64,000 nucleotides of DNA from Thermoleophilaceae bacterium. Its GTDB lineage: Bacteria; Actinomycetota; Thermoleophilia; Solirubrobacterales; Thermoleophilaceae. Location of the stretch: NCBI GenBank assembly GCA_030448005.1, contig JAUJNT010000004.1, forward strand, positions 78,070 to 142,069. Reading direction: 5' to 3'. The notes under the pieces are model-generated. The model was not told where the DNA came from. It searched no databases and was given only the letters and a program-made list of their open reading frames with translations. Position 1 is the first letter of the stretch. Every line of letters starts with the position of its first letter. Below, one piece after another: positions 37,735 to 46,441 of this stretch. Made by a program: the position numbers and the translations under genes.

Positions 37735-38208
37735 CTACCCGTCGGCCCCCTCCGGCTTCTGCTCGCGCATGCCCTTCACGGCAACGGCTATCTCCTCGCC
37801 CTCGAGCACGTCGGCCATTACGCCGATCTGGTCCTCCCAGACCTCGTCGTCGATCTGGCTTCGGAACTCCGGCTCGAGTGCGTGATACACGGAGAGGCCC
37901 AACTGGGCCTCGGCCAAGGCGCCTGCATAGGTGGGATCGCCGAGCACCACTGTCTCGGCGGCGATCTCAGCGCTCTCCGGGTCCGGCGCTCCAAGGACCA
38001 CGACCAACTGTTCGGGTCCGTGCTCGTCGGCGAGGCGCTTGATCGTTTCCTGGCTATTCAGGTCCATGGCCCCCGAGGCCGTTCAGACGAAGCACTCCGT
38101 TGACGCGAAGGCCACGTTTCCGCCCGCGCTCTTCACGCACGCGGCGATCGCGGGACCTGCTATTCCGTCGCGCTCGCCGAGCACGACGATCTGCTTGCCG
38201 TCGAACAT
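37735..38208 (-). CDS. grdA: Glycine/sarcosine/betaine reductase selenoprotein A
   Basis: GrdA is the small selenoprotein that takes the carboxymethyl group from component B as a Se-carboxymethyl intermediate. The N-terminal half reads MFDGKQIVVLGERDGIAGPA and FASTECFV, then a TGA at 38085-38083, then TASGAMDLNSQETIKRLADE, exactly the family context C-F-V-Sec-T-A-x-G-A-M-D-L. Read as selenocysteine (U42), the protein is 157 residues, the usual length, ending after DQIGVMADVLEGEEIAVAVK. Neither half alone is a protein of any known family. It starts 6 bases after the thioredoxin stop and is followed directly by the SDR. A weak hairpin CCTG-AATAGC-CAGG lies 20 bases after the TGA. Confidence 0.95.
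38083..38085 (-). other. In-frame TGA read as selenocysteine in grdA
   Basis: TGA codon 42 of grdA, between the GTC and ACG codons in the C-F-V-U-T-A context that is invariant in this family as I know it. Decoding needs SelB, tRNA-Sec and a SECIS hairpin; none of the Sec machinery genes is in the window. Confidence 0.93.
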
Positions 38209-38213
38209 GGGTG

Positions 38214-38558
38214 CTAGCTCACCTCCTCCTTCATCTCGTCGAGGCTCTTGTCGAGCCAGGCGTTCAGTTCCGCGGGGCTGATCGTGGAGGCCGACAGGCG
38301 CGCGAGCTCCTCGCCGTCGCGCATCAGCAGGAAGGTGGGGAGCCCGTGAACGCCCAACTTGATGCAGACCCGTCGGGCCTTCGGCGCCTCGAGCTTCACC
38401 ACCTTCAGCTTGTCCGCGCGGGCGTCGGCCAGCTTCTCGACGTGGGGCATGAGCGCCAGGCACGGCTGGCAGTCGGGGCCCCACACGTCCACCAGCGTCG
38501 TGCCGCTCTCCACGAGCTCGTCGAAGTTCTCTCGCGTCGCCTCGGTCAGTCCCGCCAC
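38214..38558 (-). CDS. Thioredoxin of the reductase operon
   Basis: A 114-residue thioredoxin with a non-standard active site: W26-G-P-D-C30-Q-P-C33, rather than WCGPC. The WGPxCxPC form is what I remember from thioredoxins encoded inside clostridial grd operons. The cis-proline is in GVHGLPTFLLMRDGEELARL. The probable role is to reduce the oxidised selenoprotein after turnover. The GTG start is 4 bases after the grdC stop, and grdA follows 5 bases after its own stop. No thioredoxin reductase gene accompanies it. Confidence 0.93.
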   Translation of the reverse strand: MAGLTEATRENFDELVESGTTLVDVWGPDCQPCLALMPHVEKLADARADKLKVVKLEAPKARRVCIKLGVHGLPTFLLMRDGEELARLSASTISPAELNAWLDKSLDEMKEEVS

Positions 38559-38562
38559 CTGG

Positions 38563-39999
38563 TCATCCTCCCACTCCGTCGTTTCGCTCGAGTATCACGC
38601 TCATGCCGTCTGACTGCTCTGACATCCGTCCGAGGAAGAGCGAGCCCTTCGCGATCAGCTGCACCCGCCTGGCCTCGCCGCTCACCAGCCGCGCCCGCGC
38701 GTGGGGGAGGTAGCAGAGCGCCGAGGCGATGTGTCCCTGCGTCGGCGCGAAGCCCGGCATGCCGCGCCCTTCGACGAACTCGCCGATCTCCCCGCGTGCG
38801 AGGTCGCCGCGGCGCACCGCCAGCGCGGCCAGCGTCTTGTAGTTGCGCTCGGGCACGTTGCCCGAGCCCTGCGGCTCGGTGATCTCGGGGTTGTGGAGCT
38901 CGGTGGCGTAGTCGTCGACGTCGAGCATCCCCAGCCCAATCCGGTCGAGCGGCGCGATCGCGAGCGCCTCCATGACCTTCGGGTTTGAGGAGCCGGCGGC
39001 CACCGGGTGGCGCCCGACCGAGTCCAGGCGCACGCGCGGGGAGACGCCGTCGTCTGCCTCCACGAGCACCGCGGAGCCGCCGAGCACGTCCTCGAGCACC
39101 GGCATGTCGTGCTTGAGGTGGCCCTGGAACTTCATGCCGAGCTTGGGCAGCGAGCCGCCCGCCACCACCACCACGCGGCGAAACACGCCCGAGGCCACGA
39201 GGCTCCCGGCCACCACGAGCGCCGGCACGGGCGCGGCGCAGAAGTTCTTGACGTCCATCCCCGAGGCCTCGCTCAGCCCCCCCGCGGCCGCCACGGCCTT
39301 GGCCAGGTTGCCGCCGCCGCGCTGGTAGCGGTCCCCGATCGCCTCCTCCCCCGCGCCGATCACGTAGTCAATCGAGTCCGCCTCGATCTCGTGGTCTGCC
39401 AGCAGGCGCAGCAGCGCGAGCACGCCGCTTGCCTTGCCCGCCAGGTTCTCGAGCAGCACCCGCGCGGTCAGCGCCTCATCGAACTCGTCGGCGCGACGGA
39501 TCGCCCCGGCCAGGCGGTCGCCGCCGACGTGCAGGGGGAGCGCACCCGGCTCGGCGGCCACGGCCTCGGCGTCACCTCCCGCGTCCGCCACGCGCTCGAG
39601 GTCGATGCGCTCGCCCAGCGGGTGGCCCGCGAGCTTGTCTATGACCGCGTCGGTGTCGCCGCCACCCAGCTTGATGAGGTCGAAGTCATCCACCGCCGCC
39701 ATCAGCCCGAGGAACTCGTCCTCTGGCATCAGCTCGCCGGCGCCCGCAAAGCGGCCCTCGCCGTCGGGCGCCGCCCCGATCCACGGCCGCTCGGGCAGAT
39801 CGCGCGGGTGACGGGCGCCGAGGAACGCCTGGTGGGGGGCGTAGGCTACCGCCTGCTCGAAGGTGCGCAGCGAGCCGAGGAAGCGCTCCTGCAGCTCGGG
39901 ATCGCGGGGGAGCTCGCGGGACGGCTTCGAGCCGTGGCGCGCCAAGCCGGGAACGTGGGCGAGGACGGCGCTCGTGCCTGAGATGACTGGGCCGGTCAT
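38563..39999 (-). CDS. grdC: Glycine/sarcosine/betaine reductase component C, beta subunit
   Basis: A 478-residue KAS III/thiolase-like protein that accepts the acetyl group from selenoprotein A as a thioester. Family stretches: PVISGTSAVLAHVPGLARHG, TFEQAVAYAPHQAFLGARHP, LMPEDEFLGLMAAVDDFDLI, and MDVKNFCAAPVPALVVAGSL with candidate cysteine C254. Later come KHDMPVLEDVLGGSAVLVEA and GFAPTQGHIASALCYLPHAR. ATG at 39999 is used; a TTG at 40014 in the same frame would overlap the grdB stop. The partner grdD (acetyl-phosphate-forming subunit) is not found here. Confidence 0.93.
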   Translation of the reverse strand: MTGPVISGTSAVLAHVPGLARHGSKPSRELPRDPELQERFLGSLRTFEQAVAYAPHQAFLGARHPRDLPERPWIGAAPDGEGRFAGAGELMPEDEFLGLMAAVDDFDLIKLGGGDTDAVIDKLAGHPLGERIDLERVADAGGDAEAVAAEPGALPLHVGGDRLAGAIRRADEFDEALTARVLLENLAGKASGVLALLRLLADHEIEADSIDYVIGAGEEAIGDRYQRGGGNLAKAVAAAGGLSEASGMDVKNFCAAPVPALVVAGSLVASGVFRRVVVVAGGSLPKLGMKFQGHLKHDMPVLEDVLGGSAVLVEADDGVSPRVRLDSVGRHPVAAGSSNPKVMEALAIAPLDRIGLGMLDVDDYATELHNPEITEPQGSGNVPERNYKTLAALAVRRGDLARGEIGEFVEGRGMPGFAPTQGHIASALCYLPHARARLVSGEARRVQLIAKGSLFLGRMSEQSDGMSVILERNDGVGG

Positions 40000-40006
40000 T
40001 GACTCG

Positions 40007-41305
40007 TCATTCAAGCGGATCGCCGTCGAACACGGTCGGCTCGGTGACCGGCGTGGCCAGCGCCTGCAGCGCGCGCTCGAGCAACTGCCTGCGCCAGGCC
40101 CGCTCTCCCTCGGCGCTCAGTGAGGGATCGCCGGTGGGGTAGGGGATGCCGCGCGTAGGCACGATCCGCGGGGCGCCCACCCGCTGGGCGATCGAGACGA
40201 GGTTGCAGAGCAGCACCGTTGGGATGCCCGCCCGCTCCAGCTCTTTGCTCAGCGTTGACCCGCAACGCGTGCCCGTTCCTCACGTGGCGGTCAGAATGGC
40301 CGCTTGGATCCTCGCCCCGTGCAGCTCCGCCGCCCACTCGAGGCCAAACCGCCGCGCATCCGCCACGGTGGTTCCGTTGCCGGTGGTGGCGAAGTACTCG
40401 GTGTGAAGGCCCCCGATCGCCCCCTCGCCCTCGAGCTGGCGGGCCGCGTCGAGCGGGAGGATGCGGTTGGGCTCGGCGTTTGCCCACTGCGTGGAGAAGC
40501 CGCCGTGCACCGACTCGAACTCGCCCGCCTCGACGGAGTCACGGCCCTCGAGCGAGTGGCGAATCCACTTGCTGGCCCGCGCCGACTCGAGCCGGTCGGG
40601 GTTGCCCGCGGGCACGAAGCCGCCCTCGGTGAGCAGCGCTATCAGCGCGTCGGAGGGGTCGCTCAGCGGCGCGGCGGGGGTCACCTGGTCGAAGTCCGGC
40701 AGGGGGATCTCCGTGGCGTCGCGATCGCCGCCGAGACGCCGGAGCACCAGGGCCACCGCACGCTCGGCCGCGCTGCGCTCGGCCATCCGGTTGGTGCGAG
40801 CCACGGGGCCGATCCGCCCGTCCTCCGCGGTCAGCTCCGCGCCTGCCGCGAGCTTGCGTGCCGCGGCGGCGAGGCGCTCGAGCGAAGGGCCCATCTGGCG
40901 GGCGGTGGCGCCGCTCTCGATCACCGGGATACCCGCGGCCTCCGCCAGCCCCGGGTTGTCCGGGCTCATGGCTGCCACCGCCGGAAGCCCCGCTTCGGTG
41001 GCGGCGGCGAGGATCCGCGCGCAGGCCAGGCCGTAGCGCCCGCTCGTGAAGGCGGGGCCCGCAACCAGCAGCTCGGCTCCGGCCTCGCGCGCCTGCTCGA
41101 CCAGCGCCGCCGCGAACTCCGTGTGCCCCGACGCGTAGTCGTCGCCGCAGAAGGCGGTCCCGATCAGCTCGTGCTCGTCGCCCAGGAGCGCCGCCAAGCG
41201 CCTTCCCGGTCCGACCGCCCCCTCGCGCAGCTCGGGGCCGGCTCCGGCGGCATCCTCGCCGCCGACCCCCGCGAAGAACTGGTTGAGATAGTGGACGATG
41301 CGCAT
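40007..41305 (-). CDS. grdB: Glycine/sarcosine/betaine reductase component B selenoprotein
   Basis: GrdB/F/H-family selenoprotein, 432 residues including one Sec, the expected size. It starts MRIVHYLNQFFAGVGGEDAA and contains YASGHTEFAAALVEQAREAG and AMSPDNPGLAEAAGIPVIES. At codon 342 an in-frame TGA (40282-40280) follows IQAAILTAT and is followed by GTGTRCGSTLSKELERAGIP, then RIVPTRGIPYPTGDPSLSAE to the end. That is the family context for selenocysteine. The ATG overlaps the TGA stop of the GrdE-like gene by one base. Which of glycine, sarcosine or betaine it uses cannot be told. From memory, clostridial GrdB has U-G-T-C; here it is U-G-T-G. Confidence 0.94.
40252..40268 (-). promoter_or_regulatory. 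SECIS-like hairpin after the grdB TGA
   Basis: A perfect 6-bp stem GCGTTG/CAACGC with a five-base loop CGGGT begins 11 bases after the selenocysteine TGA, so the loop starts 17 bases downstream. Bacterial SECIS elements have a small G-bearing apical loop at about this distance. It is coding sequence at the same time. Function inferred, not tested. Confidence 0.6.
40280..40282 (-). other. In-frame TGA read as selenocysteine in grdB
   Basis: TGA codon 342 of grdB in the context LTAT-U-GTGTRCG. Translation upstream and downstream is continuous family sequence in one frame, which argues against a simple nonsense mutation. A stable hairpin follows at the right distance. Confidence 0.93.
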
Positions 41306-42576
41306 CAGGCCGCCTCGTGGCAGGTGAGCCTGCCCCAGCCGAGCGGGTTGAGCGCGCAGTAGACGGCGGCCGCGGGCAGCTCGAGCTCGTCGGTCGCGGG
41401 GCGGTCCTCGAGCAGGGCGATCTGCTCGCGGCCGATGGCTCGGTCGCACGCCGGCAACACCAGCCGCTCGTCGTAGTTGCCGGCGCTCACCATCGCGGTG
41501 GCGCGGCTCGGCGGGACCACGAGCGACGGGCCCGTGCCGTCGCGCCCGGCCATCTCGGCAAAGATGCCCACCGCCGTCACGCCCTCCCGCTCGAGGCCGT
41601 CCATCTTGAGCGATACGTCGGCATCGGCGTTGCCGCCGCCCTCCTTGGTGAGGATGGCGGCGTCGACCCCCAGCGACGCGCAGAGCCGGGCCGCGTGGGC
41701 CGAGACCATCTCCTTCGCGCCCTGCTCGATTGGCTCCGGGCACAGCACGAGCGCTGCCAGCCAGAGCTCATCGCACGCGCGTACGGCAGCTACCACGGGG
41801 TGGGTCTGATGCAGGAAGGTGGGGTTCTTGAGCGCGGGGTGGCCGTACTGGCCGCTGACCACCGCGCCGTCGTCGAGCTCGTTCGGGGAGATCGTGGTGG
41901 GCAGCCCGCCGGACAGGCTGCGCCCGTAGACAAACACGTCCTTGAACCTGCCCTGGGTCTGGATGTTGGTGACCACGGCCACGCGGGCGCGCCCGTCGGG
42001 GGCCGGGCCGGCCGGGTCGGCAAGCTCCTCGACCGCGTCGGGCTCGGTGTCGAGCGCCGCGTCGGCCAGGTGCACGGCAAGGCGCAGCACCCCGCGGCGA
42101 ACCGCGGCCTCCACGTCCTCCCAGGAGGCTTCGGGCGCGGGCTCGAACTCCAGCACGAGGTTGTGGGTGCCGGCGAGCGGGGACAGGGGCGCCACCGGGC
42201 CCGACATGTCGATGACGGCCTCCTGCGCGCGCGGGAGATACCCGGCGGCGAGCACAGCGGCGCCGCGCAGGATATGGGTCTCGCCCCGCCCCGGCGGCAT
42301 GGCAGCGCCGACGAAGCCCGGAAAGACGCCGCCGCCGCCCGCTCCCTTCGTGCACGGCTGAACGGCGTCGAGCGCGCCCACGATCCGCGCCGAGTCCCCC
42401 GGGGACGCGCACGCGAGGGCAACCCGGGCAAGCGCGGGATCGGCCAGGAGCTCGGAGGCCTCGGCCTCCGAGACGGTCAGCCGGCCTTGCTCGAGGCTCG
42501 TGCGATCCCCGAGCGTCAACTCATTGACATCGTGGACGAGGCGGCGTAGCCCCGGCCCGGCCCCTCCTTCGTTCAT
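41305..42576 (-). CDS. grdE: Component B alpha/beta-like subunit of glycine/sarcosine/betaine reductase (GrdE/GrdG type)
   Basis: A 423-residue homolog of the GrdE proprotein, close to the family length. It has NELTLGDRTSLEQGRLTVSE, GGGVFPGFVGAAMPPGRGET, QEAVIDMSGPVAPLSPLAG, ILTKEGGGNADADVSLKMDG and EMAGRDGTGPSLVVPPSRAT, all in family order. In clostridial GrdE a cysteine in a G-N-C-V-S-A-C-D-K-N-P-T-Y context is cut to make the pyruvoyl group that binds the amine. The aligned stretch here is VVSGQYGHPALKNPTFLHQT, without cysteine (comparison from memory). So substrate activation may differ. First strong gene of the operon; its ATG overlaps the stop of a possible 62-codon leader gene. Confidence 0.9.
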   Translation of the reverse strand: MNEGGAGPGLRRLVHDVNELTLGDRTSLEQGRLTVSEAEASELLADPALARVALACASPGDSARIVGALDAVQPCTKGAGGGGVFPGFVGAAMPPGRGETHILRGAAVLAAGYLPRAQEAVIDMSGPVAPLSPLAGTHNLVLEFEPAPEASWEDVEAAVRRGVLRLAVHLADAALDTEPDAVEELADPAGPAPDGRARVAVVTNIQTQGRFKDVFVYGRSLSGGLPTTISPNELDDGAVVSGQYGHPALKNPTFLHQTHPVVAAVRACDELWLAALVLCPEPIEQGAKEMVSAHAARLCASLGVDAAILTKEGGGNADADVSLKMDGLEREGVTAVGIFAEMAGRDGTGPSLVVPPSRATAMVSAGNYDERLVLPACDRAIGREQIALLEDRPATDELELPAAAVYCALNPLGWGRLTCHEAA

Positions 42577-42761
42577 CGATCCCTCGTTCGTCCGTCCAAT
42601 CGCATGCTCCGCGACGGCGAAGTATCGCTGTTCGCGATTTTCGGCGCTCGCCCCGCAACCGGCGCCTCGGTGATCGGCCCAGTGGAGAGCCTCGGCCCGG
42701 CCGCGCCTGAAGCTGCCCCCAACGCATGGTGTCCGTCGAAAATCGGCGACCCCTCGCTCAT
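42573..42761 (-). CDS. Possible small leader gene of the reductase operon
   Basis: A 62-codon frame starting MSEGSPIFDGHHALGAASG, with AGGAGG 10 bases before its ATG, and a TGA that overlaps the GrdE-like ATG (ATGA), the coupling used elsewhere in this operon. The product is Ala/Gly/Pro/Arg-rich and matches nothing I know; it is not recognisably GrdX. Codon bias is not strong. It could be a real small protein, or chance. Confidence 0.3.
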   Translation of the reverse strand: MSEGSPIFDGHHALGAASGAAGPRLSTGPITEAPVAGRAPKIANSDTSPSRSMRLDGRTRDR

Positions 42762-42793
42762 GTGCCTGTCGCCTCCTGCCGAGGACAAACCTG

Positions 42794-43279
42794 ATGACGG
42801 GGTTGATAGAGCGGTTCGTGGAGTTCATGAATGCCACGCCCGGAGTACCGCTGAGCCTGCTGCTGTTCGCGCTCACCGCCCCACCCGTGACGCTGCTTCA
42901 CGAGTGTGGCCATGCGCTGGCGGCCAGCTACCGGGTCGGGAAGGCCGAGATCCATCTGAACTTCGCTCCGGATCCGCGGCGACCGCAGGGGCTCTGCGTC
43001 TACGACGCTTCGCGCGCCACACGCTTCGACACCGTGATCATCGCGCTGGCAGGGCCCGCGGCGTCGGCCCTCGGGGCTTTTCTGTCATGGAGCCTCCTCC
43101 AGCACGCGGGATCCGACGGCTTCTGGCGAGACGTGTGCTCGATCCTGCTCATCGCGAACGTGGGAGCTGTGGTGCTCAACCTACTGCCGCTGCGGTTGAC
43201 GGAGAGCCGCAAAGAGGGCGCGGCGGTCTTGTGGCTCGACGGCAGGGTTGCGCTCGACGCCCTGCGAGGAAGGGCCTGA
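42794..43279 (+). CDS. M50-like zinc metalloprotease membrane protein
   Basis: A 161-residue integral membrane protein. The zinc motif is H36-E37-C-G-H40 inside a hydrophobic helix (APPVTLLHECGHALAAS), followed by FDTVIIALAGPAASALGAFL and a C-terminal LLIANVGAVVLNLLPLRLTE. The N-x-L-P-L segment near residue 135 is a variant of the third-ligand NPDG/LDG motif of site-2 proteases; no clear metal-binding Asp follows. These compact forms are common in actinobacteria, with unknown targets. Divergent from the reductase operon. Confidence 0.75.
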   Translation: MTGLIERFVEFMNATPGVPLSLLLFALTAPPVTLLHECGHALAASYRVGKAEIHLNFAPDPRRPQGLCVYDASRATRFDTVIIALAGPAASALGAFLSWSLLQHAGSDGFWRDVCSILLIANVGAVVLNLLPLRLTESRKEGAAVLWLDGRVALDALRGRA

Positions 43280-43316
43280 CGAGCCCGGCCGCCTGCCGCC
43301 CGCGCGGAGGTAGGGC

Positions 43317-44167
43317 TCAGCCCTTGCTGCGATACAGGTAGACCGTGAGCGGCGCGAAGACGATCGTCAGCGCGGCGGTCGCCGCCAGCACTATGGCGAT
43401 CTCGCCGGCCTCGGCCGTGCCGGCCATCAGTCCGCGCGATGCGCTCACCAGGTGCGAGATTGGGTTGGCGTCGACGAAGGCCTCGAGCGCGCGCGGCAAC
43501 GTCTTCGGGTCCACGAACACGTTGCTCAGGAAGGTGAGCGGGAAGATCCCCATGAAGCCCGCGTTCATGACGGCGTTGGGAGAGCGCATGAGGAGGCCGA
43601 CGCAGGTGAACACCCATGAGAGGCCGAAGGCGAAGACCACCACGAGCGCCAGCGCCGCGAGCACACCGAGGAGGCCGGCCTCCGGGCGGTAGCCCAGCAC
43701 CACGCCCAGCACGATGATCACCGTGCCGGCGAGCAGGTAGCGCACGCTGTCTCCCAGGAGTGCGCCTACGAGAGGCGCGGGGCGCCAGATCGGGAGCGAC
43801 CGGAAGCGGTCGACGACGCCCTTGGTCAGGTCGGTGTTCAGGGCGATGCCGGAGTACACGGTTGTGAACAGCACCGACATCACGAGGATTCCGGGCAGGA
43901 TGTACTGCAGGTACTCGCCGGTCGATCCCTCGATGGCACCGCCGAACAGATAGGTGAACATGAGGACGAACATCACCGGCGTGATCGTCACGTCGAGCAG
44001 TTGCTCGGGGACGTGCCTGACCTTCAGCATCCCGCGCCACCCAAAGGTGAGGGCGGCCGACAGCGCGCTCGCCCGCGGCGGGCGCGGGGTGGAGGAGAGC
44101 GCCTTGCGAAGCGCCGCATCCTCGGCCGTGGCGGCCCCGCCGGGAGCTCCCGTGGTGGGTGTCGGGC

Positions 44168-44171
<4 letters not shown>
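43317..44171 (-). CDS. ABC-2 type exporter permease (DrrB-like)
   Basis: A 284-residue membrane protein with about six helices of the ABC-2 permease type. It contains [60 protein letters not shown], the hallmark of DrrB-like exporters, and [20 protein letters not shown]. The N-terminal 30 residues are Ala/Pro-rich and cytoplasmic. The start ATG overlaps the stop of the ATPase gene. Together they should export a hydrophobic compound such as a drug or lipid. Confidence 0.9.
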
Positions 44172-45196
<1,025 letters not shown>

Positions 45197-45225
45197 TGTC
45201 GCTGAGACCACGGCCGGGCCGAGAA

Positions 45226-46269
45226 CTAATCGGCCGATAGCCGGCGCGGCTCGACCCAGCGGCGCTCGGAGCCGGCTGCGTAGACCGCGTCGAGCAGCGC
45301 CTGCACCCGCAGGCCCTCGGCGAGCGATGGGTCGGGCGGGGCGCCCTCCCGGATCGCCGCCCAGAACCTCCGCGCCACTTGCGCGAAAGCGTCCTTCGAG
45401 TCCGCCTCGAGTGGCCCCTCGCAGCGGAGCTCCTCGCCGGCACGACCCCACCAGAGCCGCCGCTCCGCGTCGAGCCGCACGGTGCCGGCGTCCCCGTGCA
45501 CCTCGACCACGTCGCCACGCTTGTGCCGGGCGGTGGACAGGAGCGTGAGGACCGCGATGCCGCCGCCGGCAAAGCGCAGCAGCAGCGCGTAGGTGTCCTC
45601 CGCGGTCACGCGTCGCTCGTTTCCATCACCGTCGACGCGCTTGGGCACACCGACCTCGGTCGCGGCCGCCACCGCCTCGACATCGCCAAAGGCCGCGAGC
45701 ACCAGATCGAGGTCGTGCACGCCGTAGCCCTGCAGCCGGCCACCCCCCATGTCGGCGTCCTGCACCCAGGTGAAGGGGCGCGACCCGGGCTCGGCATGGT
45801 CGTCGTGGACGAGCGACACGGAGATCATCCGCGGTCTGCCGACCACCTCGCGAACGCGCTCGAGCAGCCTCGCGCGGGTCGCTTGCAGGCGGCGGCCGTA
45901 GTTGACCGCGCCGACCACGCCCGCGGCCTCGATGGCGCCGGTCAGACGCAGCGCCTCGTCGAGATCGGCCGCCAGCGGCTTCTCGCAGAGCACGTGCAGT
46001 CCGCGCCTGGCCGCGTCGATCGCGACCTCCGCGTGCATCGTCACCGGGGTGGCCACGTGCACCGCCTCGAGTCCGGGGTGCCCGAGCAGCGCGTCGAAGT
46101 CGGCGGTCCCTAGCTCCAGCCCGGCGTCGGCGGCCAGCTCCCGCGCGCGCTCCGCTCGCCGTGACCAGATCGCCACCGGGTCGAACTCGGGCAGCTGCGA
46201 GAGCACCGGCAGGGAGACCTTGGTGCCATACCCCCCGCCGATCACCGCGATCTTGACCGGGTTCGCCAC
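45226..46269 (-). CDS. Gfo/Idh/MocA family oxidoreductase
   Basis: A 347-residue NAD(P)-dependent oxidoreductase. The Rossmann motif is [20 protein letters not shown]; the family E-K-P lysine is in [20 protein letters not shown]; the C-terminal half carries [20 protein letters not shown] with the conserved His-Asp region. The sugar or inositol-like substrate is unknown. The GTG start is chosen because TATCCT lies exactly 6 bases upstream, as at several leaderless genes here. Divergent from the giant secreted protein gene. Confidence 0.88.
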   Translation of the reverse strand: MANPVKIAVIGGGYGTKVSLPVLSQLPEFDPVAIWSRRAERARELAADAGLELGTADFDALLGHPGLEAVHVATPVTMHAEVAIDAARRGLHVLCEKPLAADLDEALRLTGAIEAAGVVGAVNYGRRLQATRARLLERVREVVGRPRMISVSLVHDDHAEPGSRPFTWVQDADMGGGRLQGYGVHDLDLVLAAFGDVEAVAAATEVGVPKRVDGDGNERRVTAEDTYALLLRFAGGGIAVLTLLSTARHKRGDVVEVHGDAGTVRLDAERRLWWGRAGEELRCEGPLEADSKDAFAQVARRFWAAIREGAPPDPSLAEGLRVQALLDAVYAAGSERRWVEPRRLSAD

Positions 46270-46275
46270 ACGCCC

Positions 46276-46281
46276 AGGATA
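46276..46281 (-). promoter_or_regulatory. -10 hexamer TATCCT of a probable leaderless promoter
   Basis: TATCCT on the minus strand with 6 bases before the GTG start of the Gfo/Idh/MocA gene and no Shine-Dalgarno site. Close to the actinobacterial TANNNT consensus. Confidence 0.45.
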
Positions 46282-46441
46282 CGGGGCGATCGGCCCGCTC
46301 TGAGCGGCGCCTCCATCGGCGTCTGCAAGGTTCCCTCCACCTAGCCAGTACCGCGCACGAGTGCTAGCGTGCCAAGCGCATCCTCCAGCCGCTTCTGGCC
46401 GTGCTCTCCGTGGGGGGCCGGTTCGGCAAGCGATGGAGAGC

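Noticed and set aside
40280-41743. grdB read as a truncated gene ending at the TGA
   Set aside because: The frame continues with conserved family sequence to 40007 and the TGA is at the known Sec position, so it is a recoding site and not a stop.
42577-42793. Glycine riboswitch upstream of the reductase operon
   Set aside because: No recognisable tandem glycine aptamer features in either strand of the 217-bp gap.
46361-46441. Earlier start for the giant secreted protein
   Set aside because: The upstream extension lacks signal-peptide character, and GGAGAG sits right before the ATG pair at 46442/46445.
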